Source: Rubripirellula tenax
GTDB lineage: Bacteria > Planctomycetota > Planctomycetia > Pirellulales > Pirellulaceae
Length of the DNA stretch: 64,000 bases
Assembly: GCF_007860125.1 (NCBI RefSeq)
Contig: NZ_SJPW01000001.1
Location: 186,001-250,000 of the forward strand
Direction: 5' to 3'
Shown here: piece by piece, positions 1 through 8,639 of the stretch
How positions within the stretch are numbered: position 1 is the stretch's first letter
Layout of the letters: each line of letters opens with the position of its first letter
Translations under genes and position numbers: made by a program
Notes under the pieces: model-generated
What the model was told of the DNA's origin: nothing
Database searches by the model: none
The model's input: the letters and a program-made list of their open reading frames with translations, nothing else

Positions 1-1109
1 ATCTCGTCGACTTTCTCTGCCGTCAAACCGCTCATCTCCATGAACAGGTCCGGCTCGATGACCGAAAGGTCGTCGTACGAAAGGTATCCTTGCTCGACCA
101 AAGCCTGGGCAATTTCTTCGGTGATCCCGTCGATTTGACTGAAACCCGCAACCGCACGTTCGATCTGCTCTTCCAGTTCGCCGCCGGTCATGATTTCGAT
201 GTCCCATCCGCACAGCTTGCTGCCCAAGCGGACGTTCTGGCCGCGACGACCGATGGCGAGCGACAACTGATCTTCTTTGACCAAGACAATGGCGCGACCA
301 ATCATGTCACACAGCAGAACTTGCTCGACTTCGGCGGGCTGCAATGCGTTGGGAATCAGAATCTCGGGGTCGTCGCTGTAGCGAACGACGTCGATATGCT
401 CGCCCGCTAACTCTTCACGCACAGCCTTGATTCGGCTGCCGCGGTAACCGACGCAAACGGCAATCGGGTCGACCTGGCTGTCGACGCTGCTGACGGCCAC
501 CTTGCTGCGATAGCCCGGCTCGCGGCTGATCGAACGGATGGCAATGATCTCTTCGCCGAGTTCGGGAATCTCTTGCTCGAATAGTCGCTGTACAAATTGA
601 GGACGCGTTCGGCTCAGCACCACACGGACCCGGTTCCCCGTCGCACGGACTTCGAAAACCACCGCGCGAACTCGTTCGCCCGCGTGCAGCGATTCGCCGG
701 GGATCTGCTCGCTTCGCGGCAGAATGGCTTCGACGTTGCCCAGGTTGACGGTTGCCACGCCACCGTCGGCGCGACCGATGATGCCGCTGACGATCTCACC
801 GATCTGTTCGCGATACTCCACCATCAACGAGTCGCGCTCGGCCTCTTTTACCTTTTGGATGATGACTTGCTTGGCCGTCTGAGCGCCAATCCGGCCGATT
901 TGGTCGTCTCCGAGTGGCTCGCCCTCGAGCTCGGCCGCGATCTTTCCGTTCTCCCGATCCAACCGGACCAGAATATCGGCCTCTTCGCCGTACTGGCGCT
1001 TTGCGGCCGTTTGCAGCGCCGACTCGATCGCCAAAAACACCAACTCTTTGTCAATGTTTTTCTCGCGGTGGAGCGAATCGACGTAGCGAAGGATGTCTTG
1101 AGGATTCAT
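1..1109 (-). CDS. nusA: Transcription termination/antitermination factor NusA (5' part, cut by window edge)
   Basis: Reading the minus strand from the ATG at 1107-1109 gives 369 codons open to the window edge, starting MNPQDILRYVDSLHREKNID. The order of domains fits NusA: an N-terminal RNA-polymerase-binding domain (about residues 1-100), an S1 domain (about 101-170, GEIVSGIIGRADGG), and two KH domains with GYRGSRIKAV near 221-230 and IGRRGQNVRL at 286-295. A helical C-terminal segment (about 325 on) is cut by the edge. NusA binds RNA polymerase and nascent RNA and modulates pausing, termination and antitermination. No strong ribosome binding site precedes the ATG. No rimP-like gene lies upstream, unlike the common rimP-nusA-infB order; here the upstream neighbour is a secreted protein gene, with a promoter-like site and a terminator-like hairpin in between. 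The 3' end and any infB lie outside the window. Confidence 0.95.
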   Translation of the reverse strand, partial: MNPQDILRYVDSLHREKNIDKELVFLAIESALQTAAKRQYGEEADILVRLDRENGKIAAELEGEPLGDDQIGRIGAQTAKQVIIQKVKEAERDSLMVEYREQIGEIVSGIIGRADGGVATVNLGNVEAILPRSEQIPGESLHAGERVRAVVFEVRATGNRVRVVLSRTRPQFVQRLFEQEIPELGEEIIAIRSISREPGYRSKVAVSSVDSQVDPIAVCVGYRGSRIKAVREELAGEHIDVVRYSDDPEILIPNALQPAEVEQVLLCDMIGRAIVLVKEDQLSLAIGRRGQNVRLGSKLCGWDIEIMTGGELEEQIERAVAGFSQIDGITEEIAQALVEQGYLSYDDLSVIEPDLFMEMSGLTAEKVDE

Positions 1110-1162
1110 GGCCGACGACTGCTAAAAAATCGGTGCAAGTGGTGTTCAATTTCCATCCGAAC

Positions 1163-1195
1163 AAAAAAACTGCCCGAACCTTGTGGGCCCGGGCA
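1163..1195 (-). terminator. Intrinsic terminator-like hairpin in the nusA leader
   Basis: On the minus strand a 6-bp GC-rich stem (TGCCCG at 1190-1195 pairing with CGGGCA at 1171-1176, as seen on that strand) is followed at once by a run of seven T (1163-1169). It ends about 54 bases before the nusA start. It could end transcripts of the upstream secreted-protein gene (stop at 1282) or act as an attenuator for nusA, because a promoter-like site lies between that gene and the hairpin. Confidence 0.65.
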
Positions 1196-1218
1196 ATCGT
1201 TTGCTCGTTGGTGGCATT

Positions 1219-1247
1219 AGCCTACCGACGCCCAGAAGAAGTGTCAA
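1219..1247 (-). promoter_or_regulatory. Candidate sigma-70 promoter for nusA
   Basis: On the minus strand TTGACA (1247 to 1242) is separated by 17 bases from TAGGCT (1224 to 1219). The -35 box is a perfect consensus; the -10 box matches TATAAT at three of six positions, including the first two and the last. A start near 1212 would put the terminator-like hairpin about 16 bases into the transcript. This is a pattern match only. Confidence 0.4.
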
Positions 1248-1281
1248 GGAAGGCGCCCGGCATGACAAAGGAAAGGCGTGT

Positions 1282-2022
1282 TTAAAACGACACGATCGTC
1301 TGTGCGTCGAAGACGCCTTCGGTCGGCACGGATACGCGTACGGTCAATCGCCCCCACTGGGGACCGCCCAATCGCGAATCGAGCGGATCGATCCAGATTT
1401 GTCGCCGCGCCCGTTGAATCTCGTCGGGGAAAGGTCGATAACCCGATGTGACGGACGAAAACGGGATATCCCGAATACGTGAATCCTGATCGATCGGCCG
1501 GTTCATGATCGCTTCGAATCGATACGGGATTGGCAATCGAACATGCGCAACGCCCTGGTCGTCGAACTTCAATGGCAACGACCACACCATCGGCGCATCG
1601 GTGACGTTGCGAAAATAGCCGGGTGTGATGGTGGAGATCTGTGGCATCAACTCAAACGTTGCGTGCGCCCGCGTCACCACGGGACGGTCTTGGGCGTCCA
1701 GTAAAACGACCTCGGCGCGCCAGCCATCGATGGCGGCATCGGCGTCAAAGTTTGCCGGTGCGGCAACCACGTTTGCCGACTGAGGACGCGAAACGTGTGC
1801 TGTCAATCGAACGGACGACGATGCGGCTTCCACGAAATACGTTTCGCCATCCAACTGGATCGGCACATGTTCGCGACGCACCGCCAAAGCGTGCGCGGGC
1901 ATCGGGTGCAGTGAATCTTCGGCAGAGACTCTGTCGGAGATCAGAATCACAGCAACTGCGAAAACGATCCATAGGTAGGGCCGAAGCGTTGAGCCCAAAT
2001 TTTTGTCGAATCGATTGATCAT
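1282..2022 (-). CDS. Secreted or membrane-anchored protein of unknown function
   Basis: The protein is 246 residues from the ATG at 2020-2022, chosen over the longer open frame because AGAGG lies six bases upstream and the protein then opens with a signal sequence or anchor (LRPYLWIVFAVAVILISDRVSAEDS, read here in two parts: charged start, then about 17 hydrophobic residues ending near VSAED). The rest, about 210 residues, is predicted extracytoplasmic and contains beta-rich stretches such as VRLTAHVSRPQSANVV and LTVRVSVPTEGVF. I recognise no family. It is transcribed towards nusA with a 172-base gap and may be its own unit. Confidence 0.7.
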   Translation of the reverse strand: MINRFDKNLGSTLRPYLWIVFAVAVILISDRVSAEDSLHPMPAHALAVRREHVPIQLDGETYFVEAASSSVRLTAHVSRPQSANVVAAPANFDADAAIDGWRAEVVLLDAQDRPVVTRAHATFELMPQISTITPGYFRNVTDAPMVWSLPLKFDDQGVAHVRLPIPYRFEAIMNRPIDQDSRIRDIPFSSVTSGYRPFPDEIQRARRQIWIDPLDSRLGGPQWGRLTVRVSVPTEGVFDAQTIVSF

Positions 2023-2661
2023 GAACTTCCTCTGGCGAATCCGAGCAGACGAGACTGCCGGCGGTCCAGGTATAGCCCGGACGACCAACAAACCAGGGAA
2101 CTGCTTCGCAAAGCCTGAGCCAGCATCCGGTCGACAGTCCACCGCGTCGTCGCTCCGGTGCAACGGCATGCATGATCGATGCACCACATGTCCCCCAAAT
2201 CCGCAATAAAGCCAGAGCAATCGGGGCTAACTCAAAAAGGACGGATTGCGGATCCGCATACGCGGCCGTTTTTCCGTGATGTCCAACGGCAACATTGAAC
2301 GTTGCGAAAACTCACCTTCGGTGCTTCGGCCGCAACGTCAGATCCCACACGACGGGCGATGCCTGTTGCGGCTTGCATAATCGGCAGGACCGGAGATGGT
2401 GTACAGGTCATACCGATCGTGAGGCAATCCATCCCCCGATAGCGTGTGCAAAACCTTTTGGAAGTTAAAAAAAAGCGGCTGCTTTCGGTAGCAACATCGT
2501 AGGTTTCGTTTGGAAAGTGGAACGATTGGAACCGTTAGATAAACCTTGGGGGTGAACTTGACGGAACAGGCCAACCCAACACTTCCCCCACATAGCGATT
2601 GCGGACGAGAGATTGGATTTCGCGCTCGCCGAAATAGAAAACTCTAACAACCTGCTTAAAG
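2023..2661. other. Non-coding stretch between divergent genes, with palindromes
   Basis: About 640 bases lie between the minus-strand secreted-protein gene and the plus-strand pseudopilin gene; no convincing gene was found. It should hold both divergent promoters. Visible structure: a perfect 12-bp palindrome TGCGGATCCGCA at 2247-2258, and an inverted pair ATCCGCAAT (2199-2207) and ATTGCGGAT (2245-2253), 37 bases apart, sharing the palindrome's left arm. A run of eight A lies near 2466-2475. Short open frames here have no coding character. Confidence 0.5.
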
Positions 2662-3084
2662 ATGAACCGGAATATCCGAAAAGGCTTCTCGCTGATCGAA
2701 ATGGTGATTGTCATTTTGATCCTGGGAATCATTGCCGCCGTTGCTGCACCTCGTATGTTCGATACCGCCAAGACTGCGGAAGAAAACACCACACGTCAAC
2801 AACTGGCCGTGATGCGCAACGCGATCGAAATGTATCGAGCTCGCTTCGGCGGCTACCCGATCGTGAACGATCTTCCGACGGCGATGGGCACGATGTTGAA
2901 CGGTCCTTTCCCGGCACCTGCCGTGGGTACAGCCCGCGGAAAAACGGGCGTCTTTTACGACTCGACCACCACGGACGCCGCGACCACTGTCGACACGGGC
3001 GCCGACGCGGGATGGGCATACAAACCCCACAACGGATCATTGCGTTTGAACGTGGCGGTCAATACGACCGGCTGGGACTGGTAG
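2662..3084 (+). CDS. Type II secretion / type IV pilus-like major pseudopilin (GspG-like)
   Basis: The 140-residue protein begins MNRNIRKGFSLIEMVIVILILGIIAAVAAP in sense (a class III signal: short basic leader, prepilin cleavage expected after KG, then Phe+1 and the conserved Glu+5 leading a hydrophobic helix of about 20 residues). The globular part (YRARFGGYPIVNDLPTAMG) resembles GspG-type pseudopilins, which form the short periplasmic pilus. The ribosome binding site is weak. It is the first gene of a same-strand run up to 11,534 containing the assembly ATPase and platform protein, so it is probably that machine's main subunit. No prepilin peptidase is in the window, so processing must come from elsewhere. 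Confidence 0.88.
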   Translation: MNRNIRKGFSLIEMVIVILILGIIAAVAAPRMFDTAKTAEENTTRQQLAVMRNAIEMYRARFGGYPIVNDLPTAMGTMLNGPFPAPAVGTARGKTGVFYDSTTTDAATTVDTGADAGWAYKPHNGSLRLNVAVNTTGWDW

Positions 3085-3153
3085 GGCCGCGTTGCCAATT
3101 CCTTTTCGCGAAGAGTTTCTCCGTCCGACCCACCCAAACGAAGCGATCCGATC

Positions 3154-3588
3154 ATGTCAGATTCCGGACGGACCGTACTGATCGCGGAAGACGACCCCGT
3201 TTTCCGCCGCGTGCTTAGCTTCACGATCGGTCGTGGCGGCTTCGTTGTCGAAACCGCCAGCGACGGAGAGGCTGCCTATCAACGAATTTGCCAAGGCGGA
3301 ATCGGATTCTTGGTGACCGATCACCAAATGCCGGGCTGCAGTGGAATCGAACTACTCGAACGCATCGCCATCCATCCCGACGCGATCGCAATCCCAACGA
3401 TTCTGTGTACGGCGAAAGGCTTCGAGCTCGATACGATCGCGATTCAACGCAAGTATCATCTCGTCGACGTGCTGAATAAACCGTTCAGCCCGCGACGATT
3501 GGAAGAATTGATCGTGAAGCACCTTGGTGTGTCACCGTCCACTCCGAATGCTGCCGAGTCGGCGGTCGGGTCGTGGTCTCATGGCTGA
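3154..3588 (+). CDS. Single-domain response regulator (CheY-like receiver)
   Basis: The 144-residue protein is a receiver domain with little else. The acidic pocket is EDD at residues 12-14, the phosphoacceptor is Asp56 in VTDHQMPG, and the conserved Lys is Lys109 in LNKPFSP. There is no output domain, so it must act by protein contact or pass phosphate on. Its last eight bases overlap the start of the histidine kinase gene, which suggests translational coupling and a cognate pair. Its place between the pseudopilin and the ATPase gene implies control of the pseudopilus machine, which is inference. Confidence 0.92.
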   Translation: MSDSGRTVLIAEDDPVFRRVLSFTIGRGGFVVETASDGEAAYQRICQGGIGFLVTDHQMPGCSGIELLERIAIHPDAIAIPTILCTAKGFELDTIAIQRKYHLVDVLNKPFSPRRLEELIVKHLGVSPSTPNAAESAVGSWSHG

Positions 3589-5083
3589 TTCGCACTCGAA
3601 TCGTTTCCCGCTTGCAACGACAAGGATTGGCTTGACCTTTCTTACCGTTGCGATCTGCATTTTGGCATGCACCATCGGCGCCGCGTCAATGCCATTGGAA
3701 ACAGGCACACATTCCCTGCTTTGGATCATCGCGTTGGCGGCATGCTGCACCGGCGGGCTGGTCGCGATGAGTTCTGTGCGTGCGATCCGAACGATCGAAG
3801 TCGAATTGCGACGAGGCACCGCTTTAGCTCCCAACGCAGGTAACGATTCGTCACCCACCGCCGAACACAGACTGGCGATTCAGCGCCGGGCTCGTTCCGT
3901 GTTTGGAAACGACCCGGTTGCCGATGGCTGGAATCAATTGATGGAAACGATCCATTTCTTCCACATGCAATCGTCTGCACCGCAGTCGCAGACCGACCGA
4001 CCGACTGCCTCGCTCGACAAAGAAGCCGTCACCCTTGCGCGGGCGATGCGCGGACTGCCTGTTGCGTGGGTCATTACCGACAACGACGGAAACATCCGTT
4101 TCATGTCACCAGCCGCATGCGGAATGCTGTCCCTTGACGAGGACTCGTCAAAGCTAGCTGGCCGAGATCTTGCCGAGCTGCTGGGACTGCGCGACGAAAG
4201 CGACCCTGCCGACCTGGAACAATTGTTCGGTCCCGTCCGCATGGTCCATTGTCGGCGACGGCTGACGGTGCAATCCAATCCGCTGCAGATCCGCATCACC
4301 CGGTCCCGATTAGCCGGGCGACGAGGCGACGTGGAGGGACTCGCTTGGATTCTGCTCGACATCACCCAACAGCGATTGGCGACCGAAGCCCGCGATGACT
4401 TCCTGATGACGGCGACGCACGAACTTCGAACGCCGTTGACCAATCTGCAAGCCTACGCCGAAGCGCTCCAGCAATGCGATGATCTGCAAGTCGATCGTCA
4501 AAAAGAATTCTGTAACGTGATCAACAGCGAAGCGAATCGCCTTGGTCGCCTGATCGATCAACTCTTGACGGTCAGCCAGATGGAAGCCGGATCGATGGTC
4601 GTCAATCGACACCAATTGGATGTGCTGCCACTGGTCACCTATGCCGCCGAGCAATTGACGGCCCAGGCAGAACAAAAATCGATCGCAATTGTAACTCGTG
4701 TTCTCGCAAAATCGCCCGTCGTGTACGGAGACCGAGACAAGCTATTGGCGACGCTGGTCAATCTGCTTGGCAACGCGATCAAGTACACGCCCGATGGCGG
4801 CGAAGTCGTTTTGCGCGTGGCATCGGACGAGCGTTGGATTCGCATTGATATCGAAGACAACGGCCCCGGCATCCCCGAAGACGAACAGCCCAAGGTATTC
4901 GATAAATTCTATCGCTGTGTCGCAACACGTGAATCGACCGAGCGCGGCAACGGACTGGGACTAGCGTTCGCTCGCGAAGTCGCCCGCCTGCATGGTGGCG
5001 ATTTGGACCTGCGAAGCACCCTGGGCGAGGGCAGCGTCTTTACACTTCGCCTTCCTACACCCGCGGCGGGATCGACGCGATGA
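3581..5083 (+). CDS. Membrane sensor histidine kinase with PAS-like domain
   Basis: The 500-residue protein starts at ATGGCTGA, which also holds the stop of the receiver gene; a longer open frame upstream is not used because it lacks a plausible start context. Two hydrophobic segments (about residues 13-35 and 44-65) flank a very short outer loop. A PAS-like domain follows (about 150-260, AWVITDNDGNIRFMSPAACGM). Then come the H box THELRTPLTNLQAYAEAL with His280, the N box LVNLLGNAIKYTPDGGEV, and the G boxes DNGPGIPEDE and GNGLGLAFAREVARLHGG. All key catalytic motifs are intact. The downstream STAS gene starts within its last codons (ATGA overlap at 5080). It probably phosphorylates the receiver encoded just upstream. 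Confidence 0.95.
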   Translation: MADSHSNRFPLATTRIGLTFLTVAICILACTIGAASMPLETGTHSLLWIIALAACCTGGLVAMSSVRAIRTIEVELRRGTALAPNAGNDSSPTAEHRLAIQRRARSVFGNDPVADGWNQLMETIHFFHMQSSAPQSQTDRPTASLDKEAVTLARAMRGLPVAWVITDNDGNIRFMSPAACGMLSLDEDSSKLAGRDLAELLGLRDESDPADLEQLFGPVRMVHCRRRLTVQSNPLQIRITRSRLAGRRGDVEGLAWILLDITQQRLATEARDDFLMTATHELRTPLTNLQAYAEALQQCDDLQVDRQKEFCNVINSEANRLGRLIDQLLTVSQMEAGSMVVNRHQLDVLPLVTYAAEQLTAQAEQKSIAIVTRVLAKSPVVYGDRDKLLATLVNLLGNAIKYTPDGGEVVLRVASDERWIRIDIEDNGPGIPEDEQPKVFDKFYRCVATRESTERGNGLGLAFAREVARLHGGDLDLRSTLGEGSVFTLRLPTPAAGSTR

Positions 5084-5412
5084 CACGCCTAGAACGTCAC
5101 GGCGCGATCAGTGCGATCCGCCCATCGGGGCCGATCCGCGCCGATGGCATCGAAGCACTGCAGTCACGGACTCAGCCTGCGCTCTCGGGCGGCATCCCGA
5201 ATATCGTCATCGATCTGTCGGACACACCGCTGATCGACGGTGCTGGCTTGGAGTGGATCCTTTCATTGGATGACGTGTGTTGCAACCGTGGCGGTTGCGT
5301 CCGCATTAGCGGGGCGAACGAACTGTGTGTCGACATACTGCGCATCACAGGCGTCGGGAAAACGGTTCAACAATTCAGCGACTTGACCGCAGCGCTGGGG
5401 GCGTTCGCATGA
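5080..5412 (+). CDS. STAS-domain protein (anti-sigma-factor-antagonist-like), lacking the usual Ser
   Basis: The 110-residue protein matches a STAS fold: beta strand NIVIDLSDTP, then LIDGAGLEWILSL. In SpoIIAA-type antagonists the loop reads DSSG and the serine is phosphorylated; here it is Asp53-Gly54-Ala55-Gly56, so classical serine phosphorylation is not possible. It overlaps the kinase gene upstream and the ATPase gene downstream by ATGA, so the three are translationally coupled. A role as a phosphorylation-independent binding module for the secretion ATPase or for the sensory proteins is inference. Confidence 0.85.
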   Translation: MTRLERHGAISAIRPSGPIRADGIEALQSRTQPALSGGIPNIVIDLSDTPLIDGAGLEWILSLDDVCCNRGGCVRISGANELCVDILRITGVGKTVQQFSDLTAALGAFA

Positions 5413-7247
5413 CGCACGCCACATCCCTTCACGCAAAGATTGACACCGACCCGTCCCAGGTGGCGTCGATCGCGATGCCATCGAAACCCGCACGGCCGCG
5501 TGCAAACAAAGCTGGCGTTCCGCTGGGCCAACGTTTGATCGAAGCGGGCCTATTGCGGACGGACCAATTGGAGTCCGCGCTAACGCACCAAACCGCCGAA
5601 ACGGAGCGAATGAAGGCGCGTGCCGGCCAATCCGAAGCCCAACGCCAACGCAACGGCCGCACGAAACGACTGGGCGAAGTCATCACCGAACTGGGTTTGG
5701 TGGATGAAAGCGACTTGATTCCGCACATGGGTGAACAACTGGGCGTCGAAGGCGTCCGGCTTCGCGAAGGATTGATTGATCCCATCGCGATCGCCTTGGT
5801 GCCGCGTGAGTATGCCGAACGACTTCACGCACTGCCGCTGATGAAAGTGCGTGACGAGTTGACCGTGGCCATGGCCGACCCCCATGACTTGGCCGCCATC
5901 GATACGCTGAAACGAATCAGCGGATGCCGCGTTCGACCCGTCTTTACTCTCGCGTCCAGCATCGAACGATTGATGCCACGGTGTTACGAAGACGACTTTG
6001 CCGTCGACTCGGTCACCGCCGACTTGGATGTCGAACAGCTTGAACTGGAAACCGAAGCGATTGATCTGGACCTGACCGGTTCGATGCAGATCGCCGAAGG
6101 AAGCCCGGTCATCAACTTGGTCAACTATGCCATCGTCCAAGCGATCAGCCAGGGCGCCAGTGACATCCATATTGAACCCGGCGTCAAGGCAACATCAGTT
6201 CGCTTTCGCATCGACGGTGCGCTTCGCGAAGTGATGAAGCCTCGCAAAGATTTGCACGCCGCGATTGTTTCGCGAATCAAAGTCATGGCGAAACTGGACA
6301 TTGCCGAACACCGTCAACCGCAAGACGGACGACTGCACGTGCGAATGAATCGACGCGACGTCGACTTGCGTGTCTCGACACTGCCAACGGTACTGGGCGA
6401 AAAGGTTGTTCTACGAGTTCTTGATCGTCAACGGCTGACGTTTGATCTGAACAAGTTGGGCATGACCGACCACGCTCTTGAATCGGCCAATCGCATGTTG
6501 AAGCGACCGCACGGATTGGTCTTGGTCACCGGGCCTACAGGCAGCGGAAAAACAACGACACTGTACTCGGCCATTGAATTGATCAAAGGCGTTCAGCGAA
6601 ACATCGTCACCGTCGAAGACCCCGTCGAATACCAATTGGAATTGATCAACCAGGTTCAAGTCCAAACCGATACCGGCATGACGTTCGCTAAGGCGCTGCG
6701 AAGCATTTTGCGACAAGACCCCGACGTGATCATGGTCGGTGAAATTCGTGATCGCGAGACGGCGGAAACAGCAATCCAAGCGGCGCTGACCGGCCACTTG
6801 GTCCTCAGCACACTGCACACCAATGACAGCGCTTCGGCGGTCACGCGATTGATCGACATGGGTGTCGAACGATTCAAGATTTCCGCCGCCCTGGTCGGCG
6901 TCGTTGCACAGCGATTGGTTCGCAATCTGTGCCCACATTGCAAAGAAACGTACTATCCGCCGGCCAAATTATTGGCCGAGATGAAGTACGAGGGCGACAC
7001 GCGTCACCCGTTTGCGCAAAGCCGCGGTTGCACCCAGTGTTTCGAATCGGGCTACCGAGGTCGATCGGGAATCTACGAAATGCTCGAGAGCGATTCTACG
7101 CTGCGTGGCCTGATCAACGCCGGCGCGGACCTGGACGCGATTCGCGCCGCCCACACCGGACAAACATTGATGACCGAGGGTCTGCGATTGGCCGCCGATG
7201 GAATCACTTCGCTTGAAGAGATCAGCCGCGTTGCGATGGCTGATTGA
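5409..7247 (+). CDS. GspE/PilB-type secretion or pilus assembly ATPase
   Basis: The 612-residue protein uses the ATG that overlaps the STAS stop codon. The N-terminal region (about 20-180) has MshEN/T2SSE-N character, with LGQRLIEAGLLRTDQLESAL and LGEVITELGLVDESDLIPHM. The hexameric ATPase core has Walker A GPTGSGKTTT from residue 375, an Asp box (VTVEDPVEYQ), a Walker B region (LRQDPDVIMVGEIRDRETAE) and a His box (GHLVLSTLHTND). A zinc-binding pair of CxxC motifs follows (CPHC and CTQC), as in GspE and PilB. It powers pseudopilus assembly at the inner membrane with the GspF-like protein encoded 55 bases downstream. It is not PilT-like, because the long N-terminal domain and CxxC motifs are present. 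Confidence 0.96.
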   Translation: MTHATSLHAKIDTDPSQVASIAMPSKPARPRANKAGVPLGQRLIEAGLLRTDQLESALTHQTAETERMKARAGQSEAQRQRNGRTKRLGEVITELGLVDESDLIPHMGEQLGVEGVRLREGLIDPIAIALVPREYAERLHALPLMKVRDELTVAMADPHDLAAIDTLKRISGCRVRPVFTLASSIERLMPRCYEDDFAVDSVTADLDVEQLELETEAIDLDLTGSMQIAEGSPVINLVNYAIVQAISQGASDIHIEPGVKATSVRFRIDGALREVMKPRKDLHAAIVSRIKVMAKLDIAEHRQPQDGRLHVRMNRRDVDLRVSTLPTVLGEKVVLRVLDRQRLTFDLNKLGMTDHALESANRMLKRPHGLVLVTGPTGSGKTTTLYSAIELIKGVQRNIVTVEDPVEYQLELINQVQVQTDTGMTFAKALRSILRQDPDVIMVGEIRDRETAETAIQAALTGHLVLSTLHTNDSASAVTRLIDMGVERFKISAALVGVVAQRLVRNLCPHCKETYYPPAKLLAEMKYEGDTRHPFAQSRGCTQCFESGYRGRSGIYEMLESDSTLRGLINAGADLDAIRAAHTGQTLMTEGLRLAADGITSLEEISRVAMAD

Positions 7248-7302
7248 CGCTTCCAAGAATCCGAATCGATGACCGCCGCCGCGGTCTTCTCACAAAGCCA
7301 AC

Positions 7303-8469
7303 ATGACGATGCATACCGCCTACGCCCCGATCGACGTCGCAAGTGCCGACAACATCGCCGATATTTTTGCCGACACAAGAACATCGGCGGTGGGCAAAGT
7401 AGAGCGGTCAAGCTCTGCGTCAAACGAATGGATTCCGGTATCCCAAAGCCGCGTGCTACTGGCGATCAACCAACTTTCGGTGATGAGCCAAAACGGGATC
7501 GAAATCGCCGAAGCCCTCGAAAGCGTTGCCAAACATTGCCCCGACCTTCGCCTGGCGCGGTCGCTCAACCAGATTCACGACGCCGTCAACGGTGGGCAGT
7601 CGTTCTCGCAAGCCGTCGCTCAACACGGCCGCTATTTTCCTTCGACGCTTGCGCCGATGTTGGCCGCGGCGGAACAGTCCGGTGAAGTTCCCGAAACGCT
7701 TGGACGGGTTTGCGCGCGGATGCGTGGCGAGATGCAAATGCGAGGCACCATCGTCGGCGCCCTTATCTATCCCGCGATTCTTGTTGGCGCATCGACGATC
7801 GTGATGACGGCATTGATCATGGGGGTGTTGCCGCAATTCAGTCGAGTTTTCGAATCGATGGGCAAGCCGATTCCCGTCTACACACAGTGGTTGCTTGCAT
7901 TCGGCGACTTTTGCCAAGACTGGTGGTGGTTGATCGTTCCCGCGGTGGTATCCCTCATCGCCGGGGCGGTGATGCTTCGATCACACTCGATCGTCCGTCG
8001 CCCGTTGGGCCGATTTTTGATGTACGGGCCGATGATCCGCGACGCGTACCGACCGCTGCAAGCCGGACGCATGCTGCGCACGATCGCCGCAATGGTGCAG
8101 GGCGGTGTACCGATGCTGCAAGCCGTTCAGCTTTCCCGTCGGACGACGAATGATAGATACTGGCAGGAACTACTCAGCCAGATCGAAAGCAATTTAATCG
8201 AGGGATTGCCCGCCAGCCAAGCCATCACTGAAGTCGACTTTGTGCCTCCCGAAACCTCCCAAATGATGGCGACTGCGGAACGCACCGGTCGAGTTGCCGA
8301 AGTTTTGGAAGACATCGGAACGTTCTACGAGGAAGAAGCCTCGCGGCGGATCAAACGACTGGTCGTCGCGCTGGAACCGGCCGTCATTCTGGTCATGGGC
8401 ATCGTCGTTGCTGGCGTCGTTATGTCCGTGATGTTGCCGATGTTGGATATTTCGACGATCGGTTCGTAA
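7303..8469 (+). CDS. GspF/PilC-type inner-membrane platform protein
   Basis: The 388-residue protein has two copies of the T2SSF domain. Copy one spans about residues 50-180, with GIEIAEALESVAKHCPDLRLA and AAAEQSGEVPETLGRV, ending in a membrane helix (IYPAILVGASTIVMTALIMG). A second membrane helix lies near 205-225, then copy two (GRMLRTIAAMVQGGVPMLQA; MATAERTGRVAEVLEDI) and a C-terminal helix (AVILVMGIVVAGVVMSVML). This is the standard plan. It anchors the ATPase and organises pilin insertion. The N-terminal 45 residues are variable, so the exact start is less certain. The next gene begins 170 bases on; that gap holds no recognisable gene. Confidence 0.94.
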   Translation: MTMHTAYAPIDVASADNIADIFADTRTSAVGKVERSSSASNEWIPVSQSRVLLAINQLSVMSQNGIEIAEALESVAKHCPDLRLARSLNQIHDAVNGGQSFSQAVAQHGRYFPSTLAPMLAAAEQSGEVPETLGRVCARMRGEMQMRGTIVGALIYPAILVGASTIVMTALIMGVLPQFSRVFESMGKPIPVYTQWLLAFGDFCQDWWWLIVPAVVSLIAGAVMLRSHSIVRRPLGRFLMYGPMIRDAYRPLQAGRMLRTIAAMVQGGVPMLQAVQLSRRTTNDRYWQELLSQIESNLIEGLPASQAITEVDFVPPETSQMMATAERTGRVAEVLEDIGTFYEEEASRRIKRLVVALEPAVILVMGIVVAGVVMSVMLPMLDISTIGS

Positions 8470-8639
8470 CGAACATGCCGATTGTCACGGCAACCATGAC
8501 GAATCGGCGAAGAGGAATCGTCAAGGAAACGCATCGATGTCGTCGGCACCGTGATGGGTAACGTAAACCTTTCTGTCCCATTCTCGCTCGGCACAACTTC
8601 TCCATCCCCAAGTCCCACCTCCTAAGTCCGTCGTCCCTG

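Noticed and set aside
597-1220. A 207-codon plus-strand frame opposite nusA
   Set aside because: The minus strand encodes NusA with S1 and KH motifs; the plus frame is its shadow.
8470-8639. A possible small gene in the gap between the GspF- and PilM-like genes
   Set aside because: The only frame from an ATG (8474) is 28 codons of Arg/Thr-rich sequence with no pilin signal; no ribosome binding site.
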